Assembly: GCF_001999465.1 (NCBI RefSeq)
Contig: NZ_MQMF01000001.1
Span: 1,364,001 to 1,428,000, forward strand
Direction: 5' to 3'
From: Fictibacillus arsenicus
GTDB taxonomy: Bacteria > Bacillota > Bacilli > Bacillales > Fictibacillaceae
DNA: 64,000 nucleotides
Of the stretch, positions 1 to 9,241 are shown piece after piece (position 1 is the stretch's first letter; every line of letters begins with the position of its first letter). A program made the translations under genes and the position numbers. Below the pieces are notes generated by a model. That model ran no database searches and was not told the origin of the DNA. It was given only the letters and a program-made list of their open reading frames with translations.

Positions 1-274
1 CTTCATGAACGTTTTTCCCTTTGTATGTAAAAAAGTTTTCAATCGTACAGAGATGATTCAGAGTTTTCACATTTAATGCTAATTCCTCTACCATCTCACG
101 CTTCAAGCTAGTTCTTGCATCTTCACCCAACTTTACTCTGCCACCTGGCAAAGACCAGTGTGTTTCTATCTTTGAGCGGTGAATTAAAACATGTCCATCT
201 TGCATTAAAACGCCTGCTACACGGTAGTTAAAAACCTGATGTTCCACATGAAACACTGCATCCACTTTTCTCAT
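1..274 (-). CDS. NUDIX hydrolase, C-terminus cut by window edge
   Basis: The 91 visible residues contain a NUDIX box, [10 protein letters not shown] followed by REMVEEL, the metal-binding motif of enzymes that hydrolyse nucleoside diphosphates linked to another group. The preceding region ([14 protein letters not shown]) is the usual strand leading into the box. The ATG at 274 is directly abutted by the purine-rich AAGGGGG, so the GTG three codons in (265) has better Shine-Dalgarno spacing of about 9 nt and may be the true start. The substrate cannot be told. The gene runs off the left edge and overlaps a parS-like sequence at 240-255. Confidence 0.8.
   Translation of the reverse strand, partial: MRKVDAVFHVEHQVFNYRVAGVLMQDGHVLIHRSKIETHWSLPGGRVKLGEDARTSLKREMVEELALNVKTLNHLCTIENFFTYKGKNVHE
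240..255. promoter_or_regulatory. parS-like site, one mismatch
   Basis: TGTTCCACATGAAACA differs from the B. subtilis Spo0J-binding consensus TGTTCCACGTGAAACA only at the central CG. It lies inside the NUDIX coding sequence, which is normal for parS sites. Binding is inferred, not shown. Confidence 0.45.
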
Positions 275-377
275 CCCCCTTTTAAGTATCCTTAGTCTAT
301 CATTAAGAGCATTTTGCATGAAAGGCATTTTAAATACAGTTAAACTAAAAGAATCAAAACAAAAAGGAGACTATAAA

Positions 378-854
378 ATGTCAATTTATGATTTTCCTGT
401 TGAAACGATAAAAGGTGATCATACAAATCTAGAGCCTTATAAAGGCAAAGTCGTATTGATTGTAAATACTGCGAGCAAGTGTGGATTTACGCCGCAATAT
501 CAAGGTCTTCAAGCAATCTATGAGACCAATAAGGATAAAGGATTCACTATTCTTGGTTTCCCTTGTAACCAATTTGGTGCACAAGAGCCGGGGAAAAGTG
601 ATGAAATACAAGAATTTTGTGAGCTGAACTACGGAGTTAACTTCCCGATGTTTGCGAAAGTGAACGTAAACGGAGACGATGCACACCCTCTTTTTAAACA
701 TTTAACAGCTGAAGCCCCTGGTATTCTAGGTTCTAAAGCAATTAAATGGAACTTCACGAAATTCCTTGTAGATCGTGATGGCCGTGTGGTAAAACGATAT
801 GCACCAACTGACAAACCTGAAACCATCGAAAAAGATATACAGGAATTATTATAA
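378..854 (+). CDS. bsaA: Glutathione peroxidase family thiol peroxidase
   Basis: This 158-residue cytosolic thiol peroxidase reduces hydroperoxides. In bacilli the family is generally thought to use thioredoxin-like reductants. The catalytic cysteine is in [10 protein letters not shown] (about Cys35), the glutamine in FPCNQFG (about Gln65) and the tryptophan in KWNFTKF. Length is typical of the family. I chose the ATG at 378 because AAAAAGGAG lies about 10 nt upstream; an in-frame ATG at 318 has no ribosome binding site and adds 20 uncharacteristic residues. The gene is monocistronic and ends at a strong hairpin. It is a likely oxidative-stress gene. Confidence 0.9.
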   Translation: MSIYDFPVETIKGDHTNLEPYKGKVVLIVNTASKCGFTPQYQGLQAIYETNKDKGFTILGFPCNQFGAQEPGKSDEIQEFCELNYGVNFPMFAKVNVNGDDAHPLFKHLTAEAPGILGSKAIKWNFTKFLVDRDGRVVKRYAPTDKPETIEKDIQELL

Positions 855-858
855 GCAA

Positions 859-897
859 AAAAGCTGTTCGGAGGGTCCCTCCGAACAGCTTTCTTAT
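859..897. terminator. Bidirectional terminator bsaA / subtilase
   Basis: A perfect inverted repeat (AAAGCTGTTCGGAGGG and its complement) sits between convergent genes, with A- and T-rich flanks on both sides. Confidence 0.85.
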
Positions 898-907
898 TTT
901 TTAAAAA

Positions 908-2392
908 TTAACGAGTCAATGCATTATAAGCATTCACGATTCCGCTTCCGTACAGTGGATCATAACCCTTTTTGCCAGCGTCTACAGCTGTTTGCTGAAG
1001 ATGCGCTGTTACTTGGCTAGGAGTTGGCTTTTTACCTGTTTCTTTATATACTTTCGCAATATAAGCTGCAGCTACACCGGAAACCTGCGGTGCTGCCATG
1101 GAAGTTCCACCTTTCCAGCCATAACCCTTTTCACCAAATAAAGCTTCAGCAGTCACAGAAGGCATATATGTTGGAACTGTGCTTAAAACGAGATACTTAT
1201 AGTAGTCTGCCGGGCGATTAGAAGGATCAGGTCCTACATCTCCGCCTGGAGCTGCGATATCAATTGCCCCATTTCCATAGTTAGAATAAAAAGCTAATCG
1301 GTCCTCTGTTCCAAAGCCTCCGCCTGTTGCAGAAACAGTAAATGCTCCTGGTGTTTGAGACGGTACTTTAAACGCTGCACCTCTGACATCATAATCCTTT
1401 GTAGTTGGATTAGCATCTAATACTTTATTATACCAGTCTGCAAGCTTTGCAGGATTGCTTAGATCCTGTCCGTCATTACCTGCTGATGCAACAACTGTTA
1501 CATTTTTATTGATGGCATAACGGATCGCACGGTTGTATGCCACCATGTCAGCCGCATCATTACCAAGTCTGAGTGTTTCACCAGTAGCCGGATCTGTGTA
1601 ATACCATTGACCGATTACTCGTGTCCCGCCGAGACTCATATTTATAACATCTACTCCATCATTTGCCGCAGCTATGATGGCATCTGTAATCCATATCTGC
1701 TGTGCTCCGCCTGTTGCTCCAAATACACGATACGCACGAAGACCAACCTCAGGAGCAATTCCTTTTACTCTTCCATTCGCCCCGATCGTACCTGCGACAT
1801 GTGTCCCGTGACTATTGAAATCCCAAGCATCAGTTGTACCAGGTACAAAAGTTTTAGAACCAGGAACAATGTTGTTTACCAGATCAGGATGATTGAAATC
1901 AAAACCTGTGTCAATGACCCCAACTACAACCTCCTTGCTGCCACTTGAAATCGCATGGCTAGCGCCTTTATTTGTTACTTTTTCAATATCCCACTGCCAT
2001 CCTGCATCAAAGATACTTTCGCCTAAAGGGACAGGTTCTAATGATGAATTGCTTAAATCTGCAGTATTAACATTTGTTTCTGGTAAATTTAAAGGCAGTT
2101 CTATAGAAGGAGCCAATCCCTTAATTGAAGAATTTTTTAACAATGCTTTTATAAAAACCGTTGGATTGTTTGTTTGCACTTCGATTGTCCCAATTTTCGG
2201 TACTTCATAAGTGATTTCACCGCCTGCCGCTTCCACGATTGATTTATAATTGGAAGGAAGTGAATTTTCTGTGCTAAAAACAACTAAAAATGAATGTTTT
2301 GAGGCGGTTTTAACCTGTTCAGCTGCTGTAGCAGAAAATCCAAGTGTAAAAACAAAGGTGAATACCAGTAATAATGAGAGCCCTCTTTTCAT
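908..2392 (-). CDS. Secreted subtilisin-like serine protease (S8)
   Basis: This 494-residue extracellular protease starts with a Sec signal peptide (about residues 1-24, ending ATAAE). A probable I9-type propeptide follows (about 33-105), then the peptidase S8 domain. The catalytic triad is visible: Asp161 in VIDTGFDFNHPD, His195 in SHGTHVAG and the serine in GGTSMAAPQVSG near residue 430. The oxyanion-hole Asn is in VASAGNDG. CTAGGAGG lies about 10 nt upstream of the ATG. The gene stands alone between terminators and converges on bsaA. It has no C-terminal anchor or repeat domain, so it should be released. Substrate specificity cannot be read from sequence. Confidence 0.92.
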   Translation of the reverse strand: MKRGLSLLLVFTFVFTLGFSATAAEQVKTASKHSFLVVFSTENSLPSNYKSIVEAAGGEITYEVPKIGTIEVQTNNPTVFIKALLKNSSIKGLAPSIELPLNLPETNVNTADLSNSSLEPVPLGESIFDAGWQWDIEKVTNKGASHAISSGSKEVVVGVIDTGFDFNHPDLVNNIVPGSKTFVPGTTDAWDFNSHGTHVAGTIGANGRVKGIAPEVGLRAYRVFGATGGAQQIWITDAIIAAANDGVDVINMSLGGTRVIGQWYYTDPATGETLRLGNDAADMVAYNRAIRYAINKNVTVVASAGNDGQDLSNPAKLADWYNKVLDANPTTKDYDVRGAAFKVPSQTPGAFTVSATGGGFGTEDRLAFYSNYGNGAIDIAAPGGDVGPDPSNRPADYYKYLVLSTVPTYMPSVTAEALFGEKGYGWKGGTSMAAPQVSGVAAAYIAKVYKETGKKPTPSQVTAHLQQTAVDAGKKGYDPLYGSGIVNAYNALTR

Positions 2393-2512
2393 ACAGCTTT
2401 ATTCCTCCTAGTAAAATATTGTAAGACATGAAAATATTCGTATTCTTTAGATAAAATCCTTTTTAATTTAAAAATATTTAAGAAAAAGTTGTCGACATTT
2501 TTTGCAAATAAA

Positions 2513-2548
2513 AAAAGCTGTTCAAAGGAAAAATCCTCTGAACAGCTA
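2513..2548 (-). terminator. Rho-independent terminator of the YjiH-family gene
   Basis: On the minus strand AGCTGTTCAGAGGA pairs with a slightly imperfect partner TCCTTTGAACAGCT, followed by a T-run. Confidence 0.8.
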
Positions 2549-2558
2549 CTTAAATTTT

Positions 2559-3929
2559 TTAGAATAATAAATGCGCCATACCTACAACGATTGGCAGGGA
2601 AATGAAAGTACGCAAGAAAAAGATAATTACTAGATCTTTAAAGTTAACCGGCACTTTTGATGCTAATAGAAGTCCGCCTACTTCAGACATGTAAATTAAC
2701 TGTACGACTGACATGGCCGCAATAATAAAGCGCGTTAACTCACTTTCGATACCCGCACCAATAATGGACGGAAGGAACATGTCCGCAAATCCAATAACAA
2801 TCGTCTGAGCTGCCTCAGATGCCTGCGGAACTTGCAGAAGCTCTAAGATCGGTACAAACGGTGCTCCAAGGTATGAAAAGAACGGTGTGAACTCAGCAAC
2901 GATCAATGCTGATGTCCCAATTGCCATTACGATAGGTACGACTCCCATCCACATATCCAGAACGTTTTGAATGCCTTCTTTTACTAAAGGTGCTGCTTTT
3001 TTGTTTCGATCAGCACGATCTAATGCTTTTTTAAGACCAAAGCTTAAAGGTGTTTCCCCACGAGGAATCACTTCATCTGCAACGTTTTCCTTCGCACCTT
3101 CATAGTACGTATCCGCTTTTCTTGATAGCGGAGGAATGCGGGGGATAATAATCGCACATGCTAATCCAGCCAAAACTACTGTTAAATAATATGGCACAAT
3201 CATATGAGCCAAATCTACCTGCGCAAGTACTACAATCGCAAAAGTAATAGATACAACCGAAAACGTCGTTCCAATAACTGCTGCTTCACGCTTCGTATAG
3301 TACCCTTCCTCATACTGCTTGTTCGTTAAAAGAACACCAATCGTTCCGTCTCCAAGCCAAGACGCTAAACAATCAATAGAAGAACGTCCTGGAAGTTTAA
3401 AAACGGGACGCATAACTTTCACGAGCAAAGCTCCGCAAAATTCAAGTAATCCAAAATTAAATAATAATGGCAAGAATAACCCCGCAAACAAAAAGACTGA
3501 AAATAATACAGGAATCAGGTCATAAAGCAATAGTTGTCCGGTATTTTCTGACCATACGGCCTCAGGTCCTAGCTTAAACAATGTCATCACAGCAAAGATC
3601 AATCCAAGGACACGAATCAATTGCCATGCGATATTGACATTAAACAATGTGTTTAAGAAGGGATTGCTGACGATCACTTTTGGTTTTGTAAAGTAAGTGA
3701 TCAGCGAACCAATAACTGTTATTGCAATAATAGCAGTCATGATCTGGGGAATAAATTCACCGATGGCATCTTGCAGGATTCCTGCAAGAATAGCTACTGG
3801 AATCGTAATTTCCCCTTTATAAGAAATAGGAATCATGAATAGAAAAATACCAATTAAAGATGGAACGATAAACTTGCTAAAGCTCTTCTGTCTTATCTGG
3901 TTGTAAGATTGCTGTTTTTGTAATTCCAT
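2559..3929 (-). CDS. YjiH family membrane protein with nucleoside-recognition (Gate) domain
   Basis: This 456-residue polytopic membrane protein has about ten hydrophobic helices. Examples are near residues 20-40, 70-95 and 130-165 and the C-terminal pair ending in IVVGMAHLLF. The sequence matches the YjiH family, which carries Gate domains shared with nucleoside transporters and with SpoIIIM/SpmA-like proteins. Its substrate is not established. The ATG at 3929 is preferred because AGAGAGG sits 10 nt upstream; the longer reading from 3974 adds 15 residues without a ribosome binding site. It is a single-gene unit with its own terminator. Confidence 0.8.
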   Translation of the reverse strand: MELQKQQSYNQIRQKSFSKFIVPSLIGIFLFMIPISYKGEITIPVAILAGILQDAIGEFIPQIMTAIIAITVIGSLITYFTKPKVIVSNPFLNTLFNVNIAWQLIRVLGLIFAVMTLFKLGPEAVWSENTGQLLLYDLIPVLFSVFLFAGLFLPLLFNFGLLEFCGALLVKVMRPVFKLPGRSSIDCLASWLGDGTIGVLLTNKQYEEGYYTKREAAVIGTTFSVVSITFAIVVLAQVDLAHMIVPYYLTVVLAGLACAIIIPRIPPLSRKADTYYEGAKENVADEVIPRGETPLSFGLKKALDRADRNKKAAPLVKEGIQNVLDMWMGVVPIVMAIGTSALIVAEFTPFFSYLGAPFVPILELLQVPQASEAAQTIVIGFADMFLPSIIGAGIESELTRFIIAAMSVVQLIYMSEVGGLLLASKVPVNFKDLVIIFFLRTFISLPIVVGMAHLLF

Positions 3930-4076
3930 GATGGGAATGCCTCTCTTTCTAAAATGTAAAACGCTTTCATACACTTTCCATTACCAAGTATATGGGGTTT
4001 TCCTAGTTTTCGCAAATTTATAAATAATCTAAAGACTTATAGAATTGTATAGGATGACGTAGATTTTTTCCCGTAA

Positions 4077-4772
4077 TTACAGGAGATCTAAACCCTCTTT
4101 TAACGTAAAAAGCTCGTCAGACCTAAGTTCTCTCCACTTTCCAGCTTCCAATGCATGAAGATGTATATTCATTATGCGTATGCGTTCTAGTTTCTCTACT
4201 TCATAACCAAGTGCTTTGCACATTCTTCTGATCTGGCGGTTCAAGCCTTGAGTCAGCGTTATTCGAAACACATATTTGCTGACAAACTTTGTTATTGCCG
4301 GTTTTGTTATTGTGTTAAGAACAGAAACACCCTCGGCCATTTTTTGAAGAAAAAGTTCTGTTACTGGTTGATCCAGAGTCACTTCATACTCTTTTTCGTG
4401 ACCAAAGTCACATTGGGAGATGCGATTTGCAAGTTCCCCGTCATTTGTGAGCAGAATCAAACCTTGGGAGGCTTTATCTAACCTTCCAACCGGAAAAACG
4501 CGTTCAGGTACTTTTACACACTCTAGAATATTTCCTTTTATCTGAGGATTAGCCGTGCATGTAATGCCAACAGGCTTATTAAAAGCGATATATATAGAAG
4601 ATTGTTTTCTGGGAATAGGCTCATGATCGATTAGAACCGTATCGTCTTCCTCTACTTCTGTATCTTTATTGCAAACAACACCATTCACCGTAATACGGCC
4701 GTTTTCTAAAAGCCGCTTAACTTCCCGCCTGGAACAATATCCTGTTAAACTTATATATTTATGAATTCGCAT
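4077..4772 (-). CDS. RsuA/RluF-type rRNA pseudouridine synthase
   Basis: This 231-residue enzyme isomerises a uridine in rRNA. It has an N-terminal S4 RNA-binding domain (about residues 1-60: MRIHKYISLTGYCSRREV) followed by the catalytic domain. The catalytic Asp is in VGRLDKASQGL, and the active-site strand is NKPVGITCT. The C-terminal motif GLNRQIRRMCKALGYEV is diagnostic of the RsuA/RluB/E/F group. Overall the pattern is closest to RluF, which modifies 23S rRNA in E. coli, but the exact target position is inferred. The gene is monocistronic. Confidence 0.85.
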   Translation of the reverse strand: MRIHKYISLTGYCSRREVKRLLENGRITVNGVVCNKDTEVEEDDTVLIDHEPIPRKQSSIYIAFNKPVGITCTANPQIKGNILECVKVPERVFPVGRLDKASQGLILLTNDGELANRISQCDFGHEKEYEVTLDQPVTELFLQKMAEGVSVLNTITKPAITKFVSKYVFRITLTQGLNRQIRRMCKALGYEVEKLERIRIMNIHLHALEAGKWRELRSDELFTLKEGLDLL

Positions 4773-4989
4773 GAATGTCCTCGCTTTGTCGTTGCTTTAT
4801 GCACAACAATTTATAATTATAACCGCATTTGAATATATTTTCGATACTTTTTATAAATATCCAATATTTTTCTCTAATTTATTCTTATCCTATCACGGAT
4901 CACGATGGTTATCAGAATATTACTATAAATCCCTTTCCAAGTAACTTCATGAACTTGTAAAATGTAGATTGAAAGGGAGGCTGTACAGT

Positions 4990-6140
4990 ATGCAATTAAG
5001 AAAAATAAAAGAAGAAGAATTTGATAAAGCTATCAACTCTCTGAATACGCATTTCAATACAAAGTAAAAAAAGAGGATCTGCCTAAACGATATGAGATGC
5101 TGAAGCGGCATGAAATATGGGGCGAATTTGAAAACGAAGAATTAATATCGAAGGTGCACATTCTTTCCCTGGAAATAAAGATAGAAAATTGTCGATTCGC
5201 CATGGGGGGATTAGCGGGAGTTGCTACATGGCCGGAACATAGAAGAAAGGGTTCAGTAACTCGCTTGCTTAATAAAGCACTATTGTCGATGAAGGAAAAA
5301 GGTCAGACAATCAGCTTGCTGCATCCCCTTAACATTCCGTTTTATCGCAGGTTTGGTTGGGAACTGACAGCTTCAGTTAATAAATATTCAATCGAAAAAA
5401 ATGAGTTATATCGTTATGAAGATGTTCCAGGCAGTGTATTCAGAATTAAACAAGAAGACGGAAACTCCCTATTAAATTCGGTTTATGAAAAATGGTTTAC
5501 AAAATACAACCATTTATTGATTCGTCCTGACTATTGGTGGAATAATCACGTATTCACAGATGGATATAACCGAATCGTTTACAAGGATGAAAAGGGAGAG
5601 CCTCAAGGCTACTTATGCTGTAAGGCTGCTGACAAACTGCTGGATGTTCAAGAGTTTGTATATGTAACGGAAAACGCCAGACGAGCACTATGGAACTTTA
5701 TCTGTCAGCATGATTCAATGGTTGATAAAGTGAAGATCATTGCACCAGCAAATGACAAGCTTCCATATTTGTTGAATAACCCAAGGATTCATCAAGAGCA
5801 CTACCCATATTTTATGGCTCGAATTGTGGATGTCGAAGGATTTTTAAAGCAGTATCCTTTTAAAGCGATAGAGTCCCCTATATCTATTTCGGTTACCGAT
5901 GAAAAAGCAGAGTGGAATAATAGAACCTATTCTATTTCTCAAAATGAGATTGTGTCAAAACCAGCAAGCGAGAAAGGTATGCTCAGCATGGATGTACAAA
6001 CATTGACTGCAGTCTTATTAGGGTCTCAAAAGCCTGCCTTTTTACATGAATGCGGCCGGATTTCAGGTAAAAAGGAAGATGTTCTTCAATTCGAACAATG
6101 CATCACAAAGCTTCCGGCAGCCTTTATTGATTTCTTTTAA
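4990..6140 (+). pseudogene. Eis-type GNAT acetyltransferase, frameshifted near codon 16
   Basis: A strong ribosome binding site (AAAGGGAGG, 9 nt spacing) precedes an ATG at 4990 that encodes MQLRKIKEEEFDKAI, the expected Eis-like N-terminus, but that frame stops at 5065-5067. Family-like sequence continues in another frame (LSEYAFQYKVKKEDLPKRYEM) and stays open to 6140. A single missing base between 5028 and 5064 explains this. Restored, the protein would be about 383 residues, the usual length, with GNAT motif WPEHRRKGSVTRLL and an SCP2-like C-terminal domain ending FIDFF. The downstream ATG at 5097 lacks a good ribosome binding site. This is either a real pseudogene or a sequencing error. 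Eis-like enzymes acetylate amines; some give aminoglycoside resistance. Confidence 0.75.
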
Positions 6141-6289
6141 TAACATTCTTGCTTTATCCTCAGCTTAGGATGGGGCATTTTTCATATTTTGTGATGTTTC
6201 AGGTTAATACTATAGGGAATTGAAATATACCAGCCATTTACGGCTGATCATCATGAAATTTTGTTATTTATAAAGGAGGCTAAAAAGTT

Positions 6290-6463
6290 ATGAGTGATAA
6301 AAATAAACAATCCGAAAAAGTAGCTGAAGAAAATTATAAGCCTAATAAGAAAAATAAATCAGATACCGAAAAAAACTTAGAAACTGTCCATGAACAAATC
6401 AATGACACTTTTAATCAAGGGACCATTGATGAAAAGAAAAAACAAGAGAAGAAAAAAGATTGA
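6290..6463 (+). CDS. Small, highly charged hypothetical protein (57 aa)
   Basis: The ORF begins MSDKNKQSEKVAEENYKPNK and ends KKKQEKKKD, and is very rich in Lys, Glu, Asp and Asn, with no hydrophobic segment. It has an excellent ribosome binding site (TAAAGGAGG, 10 nt before ATG) and a classical terminator 14 nt after the stop, so it is very probably expressed. The composition suggests an intrinsically disordered protein of the kind often linked to stress or sporulation in bacilli. I do not recognise a family, and the function is unknown. Confidence 0.75.
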   Translation: MSDKNKQSEKVAEENYKPNKKNKSDTEKNLETVHEQINDTFNQGTIDEKKKQEKKKD

Positions 6464-6476
6464 TTGAACTATTCAA

Positions 6477-6510
6477 TGACCCGCTTTGTTGTTAAGCGGG
6501 TCATTTTTCT
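6477..6510 (+). terminator. Terminator of the 57-aa gene
   Basis: TGACCCGCTT pairs with AAGCGGGTCA across a 7-nt loop and is followed by TTTTTCTT. Confidence 0.9.
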
Positions 6511-6606
6511 TATTTGAAATTATACGTTTATACCCCGCCATCAATCCATACGAAACCTGGCTGTTGTTAATACAATAATGTATTACACTTCAGGAAGGAT
6601 GTCAGG

Positions 6607-7875
6607 ATGACCCAAACTAAAAGACAAGCTTCACTTACAATCCTTGGAAGCAGTGGTGGTGGGGCAAAAGCTATATTATCAATTTTGAACCAGGCTGTAA
6701 TAGATAAAAACGATCCTCTGCATGAGGTATTAAATACTTCAACCATTCATCTGATTGATATCCAACAAAAAACACTTCACTATTTTGAAAACCTATTTCC
6801 TAACTTAAGCAATCAAATTTATTTATATGAACAAGATCTAAAGGATCTAACCTTATTTAAAGAACATCTGCATAAAACAAATACGACAATCGTTATTGAT
6901 GTTTCATGGGCAGATACGATTGATATGCTTACTTGCTGTAACGAGTTAGGTGTATATTATCTGAACTCTGCATTAGAGAATATTGAAGTTGATGAAGATG
7001 AGACCCTCTACGGATTTCCATTAGCAGAGCGATTTAAACGATTTGAAGAGAAAAAACACCTGTTTACTAATACAAAAGCAATTGTTAGTTCAGGGATGAA
7101 CCCTGGCGTTGTCCAATGGATGGCTCACGAGCTGATTAAGAAAAATAAAAACACCCCTCCCCTCGCCTGTTATATTATTGAGCACGACACTTCATTTTTT
7201 AGCGATATTGACTTAATAAAAAAAGACACAATCTATACTTCGTGGTCTGTTGAATGCTTTCTTGATGAAGCCATATTAAGCTATCCGATGTTTGTTTCAC
7301 ATCAGCTGCCTTTATATATGTATGAAGAAGTATACAGTAATGAATATATGGTGAAATTAGGGGATAAAAAGTTTCAAGGCTGCTTAATGCCTCATGAAGA
7401 AATACTTTCTCTTGGCAAACTTTATGATATAGAATTCGGCTTTATTTATCGTGTGAATGAACATACAACTAAACTCATAAGGGACAACCTCTACCGTGTC
7501 GATGACTTGTGGGATTGGACACACCAGCTGCTGGACCCTGAACTGGGAGAAATAGAAGGAGAAGATCTTGTCGGCGTTCTTCTCGTCTTTGAAGACCATG
7601 AAGAATACATGTATAACGTAATGAATACAAAACAAATCTACCCAAAATACAAAACGAATGCCACATATTTTCAAGTAGCCTGCGGTCTATATGGAGGATT
7701 GGCAAGCCTGCTGCTAGATTCGATTCCTAATGGGGCGCATTACGTGGATGAGCTCCTGCTGCAGTCAAAAAGCAAGTATGGTGAATATTTATCTTATCAT
7801 ATGCAGGATTTTGTTATAGGGAAAAATGAATCTTCTGACGGGTTGCTTCATCAGCGGATTAAAAGAATAACGTAA
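6607..7875 (+). CDS. Saccharopine dehydrogenase / homospermidine synthase-like NAD(P) enzyme
   Basis: This 422-residue protein opens with a Rossmann strand-loop-helix (SLTILGSSGGGAKAIL, residues 9-24). It then has features reminiscent of homospermidine synthases: SGMNPGVVQWMAHELI near residue 160, a CLMPHEEILSLG block and NATYFQVACGLYGG near the C-terminus. Homospermidine synthase moves an aminobutyl group between polyamines using NAD. Saccharopine dehydrogenase-like folds are shared more widely, so the exact reaction is uncertain. The ribosome binding site is CAGGAAGGATGTCAGG before the ATG. It stands alone, with no polyamine gene beside it. Confidence 0.65.
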   Translation: MTQTKRQASLTILGSSGGGAKAILSILNQAVIDKNDPLHEVLNTSTIHLIDIQQKTLHYFENLFPNLSNQIYLYEQDLKDLTLFKEHLHKTNTTIVIDVSWADTIDMLTCCNELGVYYLNSALENIEVDEDETLYGFPLAERFKRFEEKKHLFTNTKAIVSSGMNPGVVQWMAHELIKKNKNTPPLACYIIEHDTSFFSDIDLIKKDTIYTSWSVECFLDEAILSYPMFVSHQLPLYMYEEVYSNEYMVKLGDKKFQGCLMPHEEILSLGKLYDIEFGFIYRVNEHTTKLIRDNLYRVDDLWDWTHQLLDPELGEIEGEDLVGVLLVFEDHEEYMYNVMNTKQIYPKYKTNATYFQVACGLYGGLASLLLDSIPNGAHYVDELLLQSKSKYGEYLSYHMQDFVIGKNESSDGLLHQRIKRIT

Positions 7876-7879
7876 TTTT

Positions 7880-7913
7880 AAAAGCCTCCCTTCATGAAGA
7901 GAGGCTTCTTTTT
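7880..7913. terminator. Bidirectional terminator
   Basis: AAGCCTCCCTTCATGAAGAGAGGCTT forms a hairpin between convergent genes, followed by TTTTTT on the plus side. Confidence 0.8.
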
Positions 7914-7919
7914 TATGAG

Positions 7920-8573
7920 TTAGTTTCTAAACTGATGCGGGAACTGCTTCATAATTCCATTAGTAATTTCGTCTCCAAGAATTACGATATGATTTTCCCC
8001 TTTATCAAAGGCTACAATTTCTCCAGCCCAGTCTTTCTTTAAAAAGGCTGCAACTTCATCTGTTAAAAGCTGCAGATGCATATAAAGCAGGTCCTTCATT
8101 TCTTGCTCTGCCCAATTTGGATTTGCCTTGCTTAAAAAATTAGCAATGTCATCAGCGTTTCGGTACCATTCTTTGTTGTATTTTTCTGCATTCACTTTAT
8201 CGCCTTTACTTAAAGCATCTACCAGCTGTCCTGCAATACCAATATGTTCTGTCAGTAATTTAGTTAACTGGTTGCCTGCTGCATCGCCATAGTAAGGTTT
8301 GATTGAATTACCAATATCAGCTTGGTTTTGCAATAATCTTTTTAGAACAGCATCTTTATTTGGATGTGCTGACAAGGCACTTTGAATATAGCTTCTTGTC
8401 CAGTAAACATGGTCTTTCCAAAGCCTTCTTTGGGTCGAATACAGATTCAATGCATTCTGGCTATAGCAAGGTCCCTGATCACGTTTCGCTTTTGCATCGG
8501 CTTGAAGCGGTGTTGAAAACAGAGGAAACGCTATCGCCAAAATCATCATTACAGTTATGATTTTTTTTCTCAT
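7920..8573 (-). CDS. Secreted helical protein of unknown function with repeated Trp/His motifs
   Basis: This 217-residue protein starts with a signal peptide (MRKKIITVMMILAIAFPLFS, then cleavage near ADAKA). The mature part is predicted to be almost all helical. It carries paired motifs: WKDHVYWTR / EHIGIAGQLV in the first half and WYRNADDIANFL / YMHLQLLTDEVAAF / ENHIVILGDEI in the second. This suggests an internal duplication or a four-helix bundle with aligned histidines. Homologues in bacilli carry conflicting annotations, which I do not trust. The ATG at 8573 has AAGGAG 7 nt upstream; ten extra residues from 8603 are unlikely to be translated. Function unknown. Confidence 0.75.
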   Translation of the reverse strand: MRKKIITVMMILAIAFPLFSTPLQADAKAKRDQGPCYSQNALNLYSTQRRLWKDHVYWTRSYIQSALSAHPNKDAVLKRLLQNQADIGNSIKPYYGDAAGNQLTKLLTEHIGIAGQLVDALSKGDKVNAEKYNKEWYRNADDIANFLSKANPNWAEQEMKDLLYMHLQLLTDEVAAFLKKDWAGEIVAFDKGENHIVILGDEITNGIMKQFPHQFRN

Positions 8574-8649
8574 AAAAACTCTCCTTAAAATTTTTTTCTT
8601 CATTGGTAGTTTGGATAAATCTTTTCATTTCATTCTAAGAACAATAAAA

Positions 8650-8684
8650 AAACAGCAGCCTCTTAAACGAAGCTGCTGTTCCTT
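8650..8684 (-). terminator. Terminator downstream of the catalase locus
   Basis: On the minus strand AACAGCAGCTTC and AGGCTGCTGTT form a hairpin with a short asymmetric loop, followed by TTTTTTATT. Confidence 0.85.
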
Positions 8685-8692
8685 TGTAATTT

Positions 8693-9241
8693 TTATATTA
8701 ATTGTCTGTCCCAATGACGATGAGCTGCTATAGCTTTAGCGAAGGTCTCGGAAAAATCATTCAAGTTGTCGCTGCTTACAACTCCAGGAGCATCGATTAT
8801 ATCAGCTTCTTTCAGCAACGTAGCACCCTCATGAGTGGCTCCTATCGGCTTATAATGAGCATAAGCTTCATTCATAAAGTGCAGTGCATTCTTTTTAAAT
8901 TTAGGATCTGTACTGCCGCCTGCCACGTAGATCGCGTCAAACAAAACCGATGATGCAGTCAAAAATGTATGCATGACTTCCAATTCAGTGCCATCACTAG
9001 CCATTGGTTTACCTAACTTATCACTAATAACTTCCGCCTGAATTCCTTTAGCCTTTAGAGTTTTAAGTACTTCCGAGACTTCTTTCCCATTCATCTTATT
9101 GCCAACAATAACTCCCACTTTACGTGTGCTTGGATTTTTCTTCGTATTAAGCTGGCTTAACGCAGGGGAAGATTTCGTAACCTTCTGACTCTTTACCTGA
9201 AGGAGACTCTGCTCCAATCGCTTCAGCAAACGTCGCTGCAA
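8693..9241 (-). pseudogene. katE: Detached C-terminal (DJ-1/PfpI-like) domain of the large catalase
   Basis: From about 9180 downward this frame reads [17 protein letters not shown], then STRKVGVIVGNKMNGKEV and AIYVAGGSTDPKFK. That is the flavodoxin/DJ-1-like C-terminal domain found only in large-subunit clade 2 catalases. It is out of frame with the catalase core by one base: removing one G near 9180-9182 joins KESE to VTKSSP and restores a protein of about 680 residues, close to B. subtilis KatE. Residues before VTKSS in this frame are an artefact of reading the core out of frame. It has no ribosome binding site, so it is probably not made separately. Confidence 0.8.

Noticed and set aside
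5097-6140. The 347-aa ORF as a complete acetyltransferase
   Set aside because: It lacks the first GNAT strand and a ribosome binding site. The true start lies in another frame at 4990.
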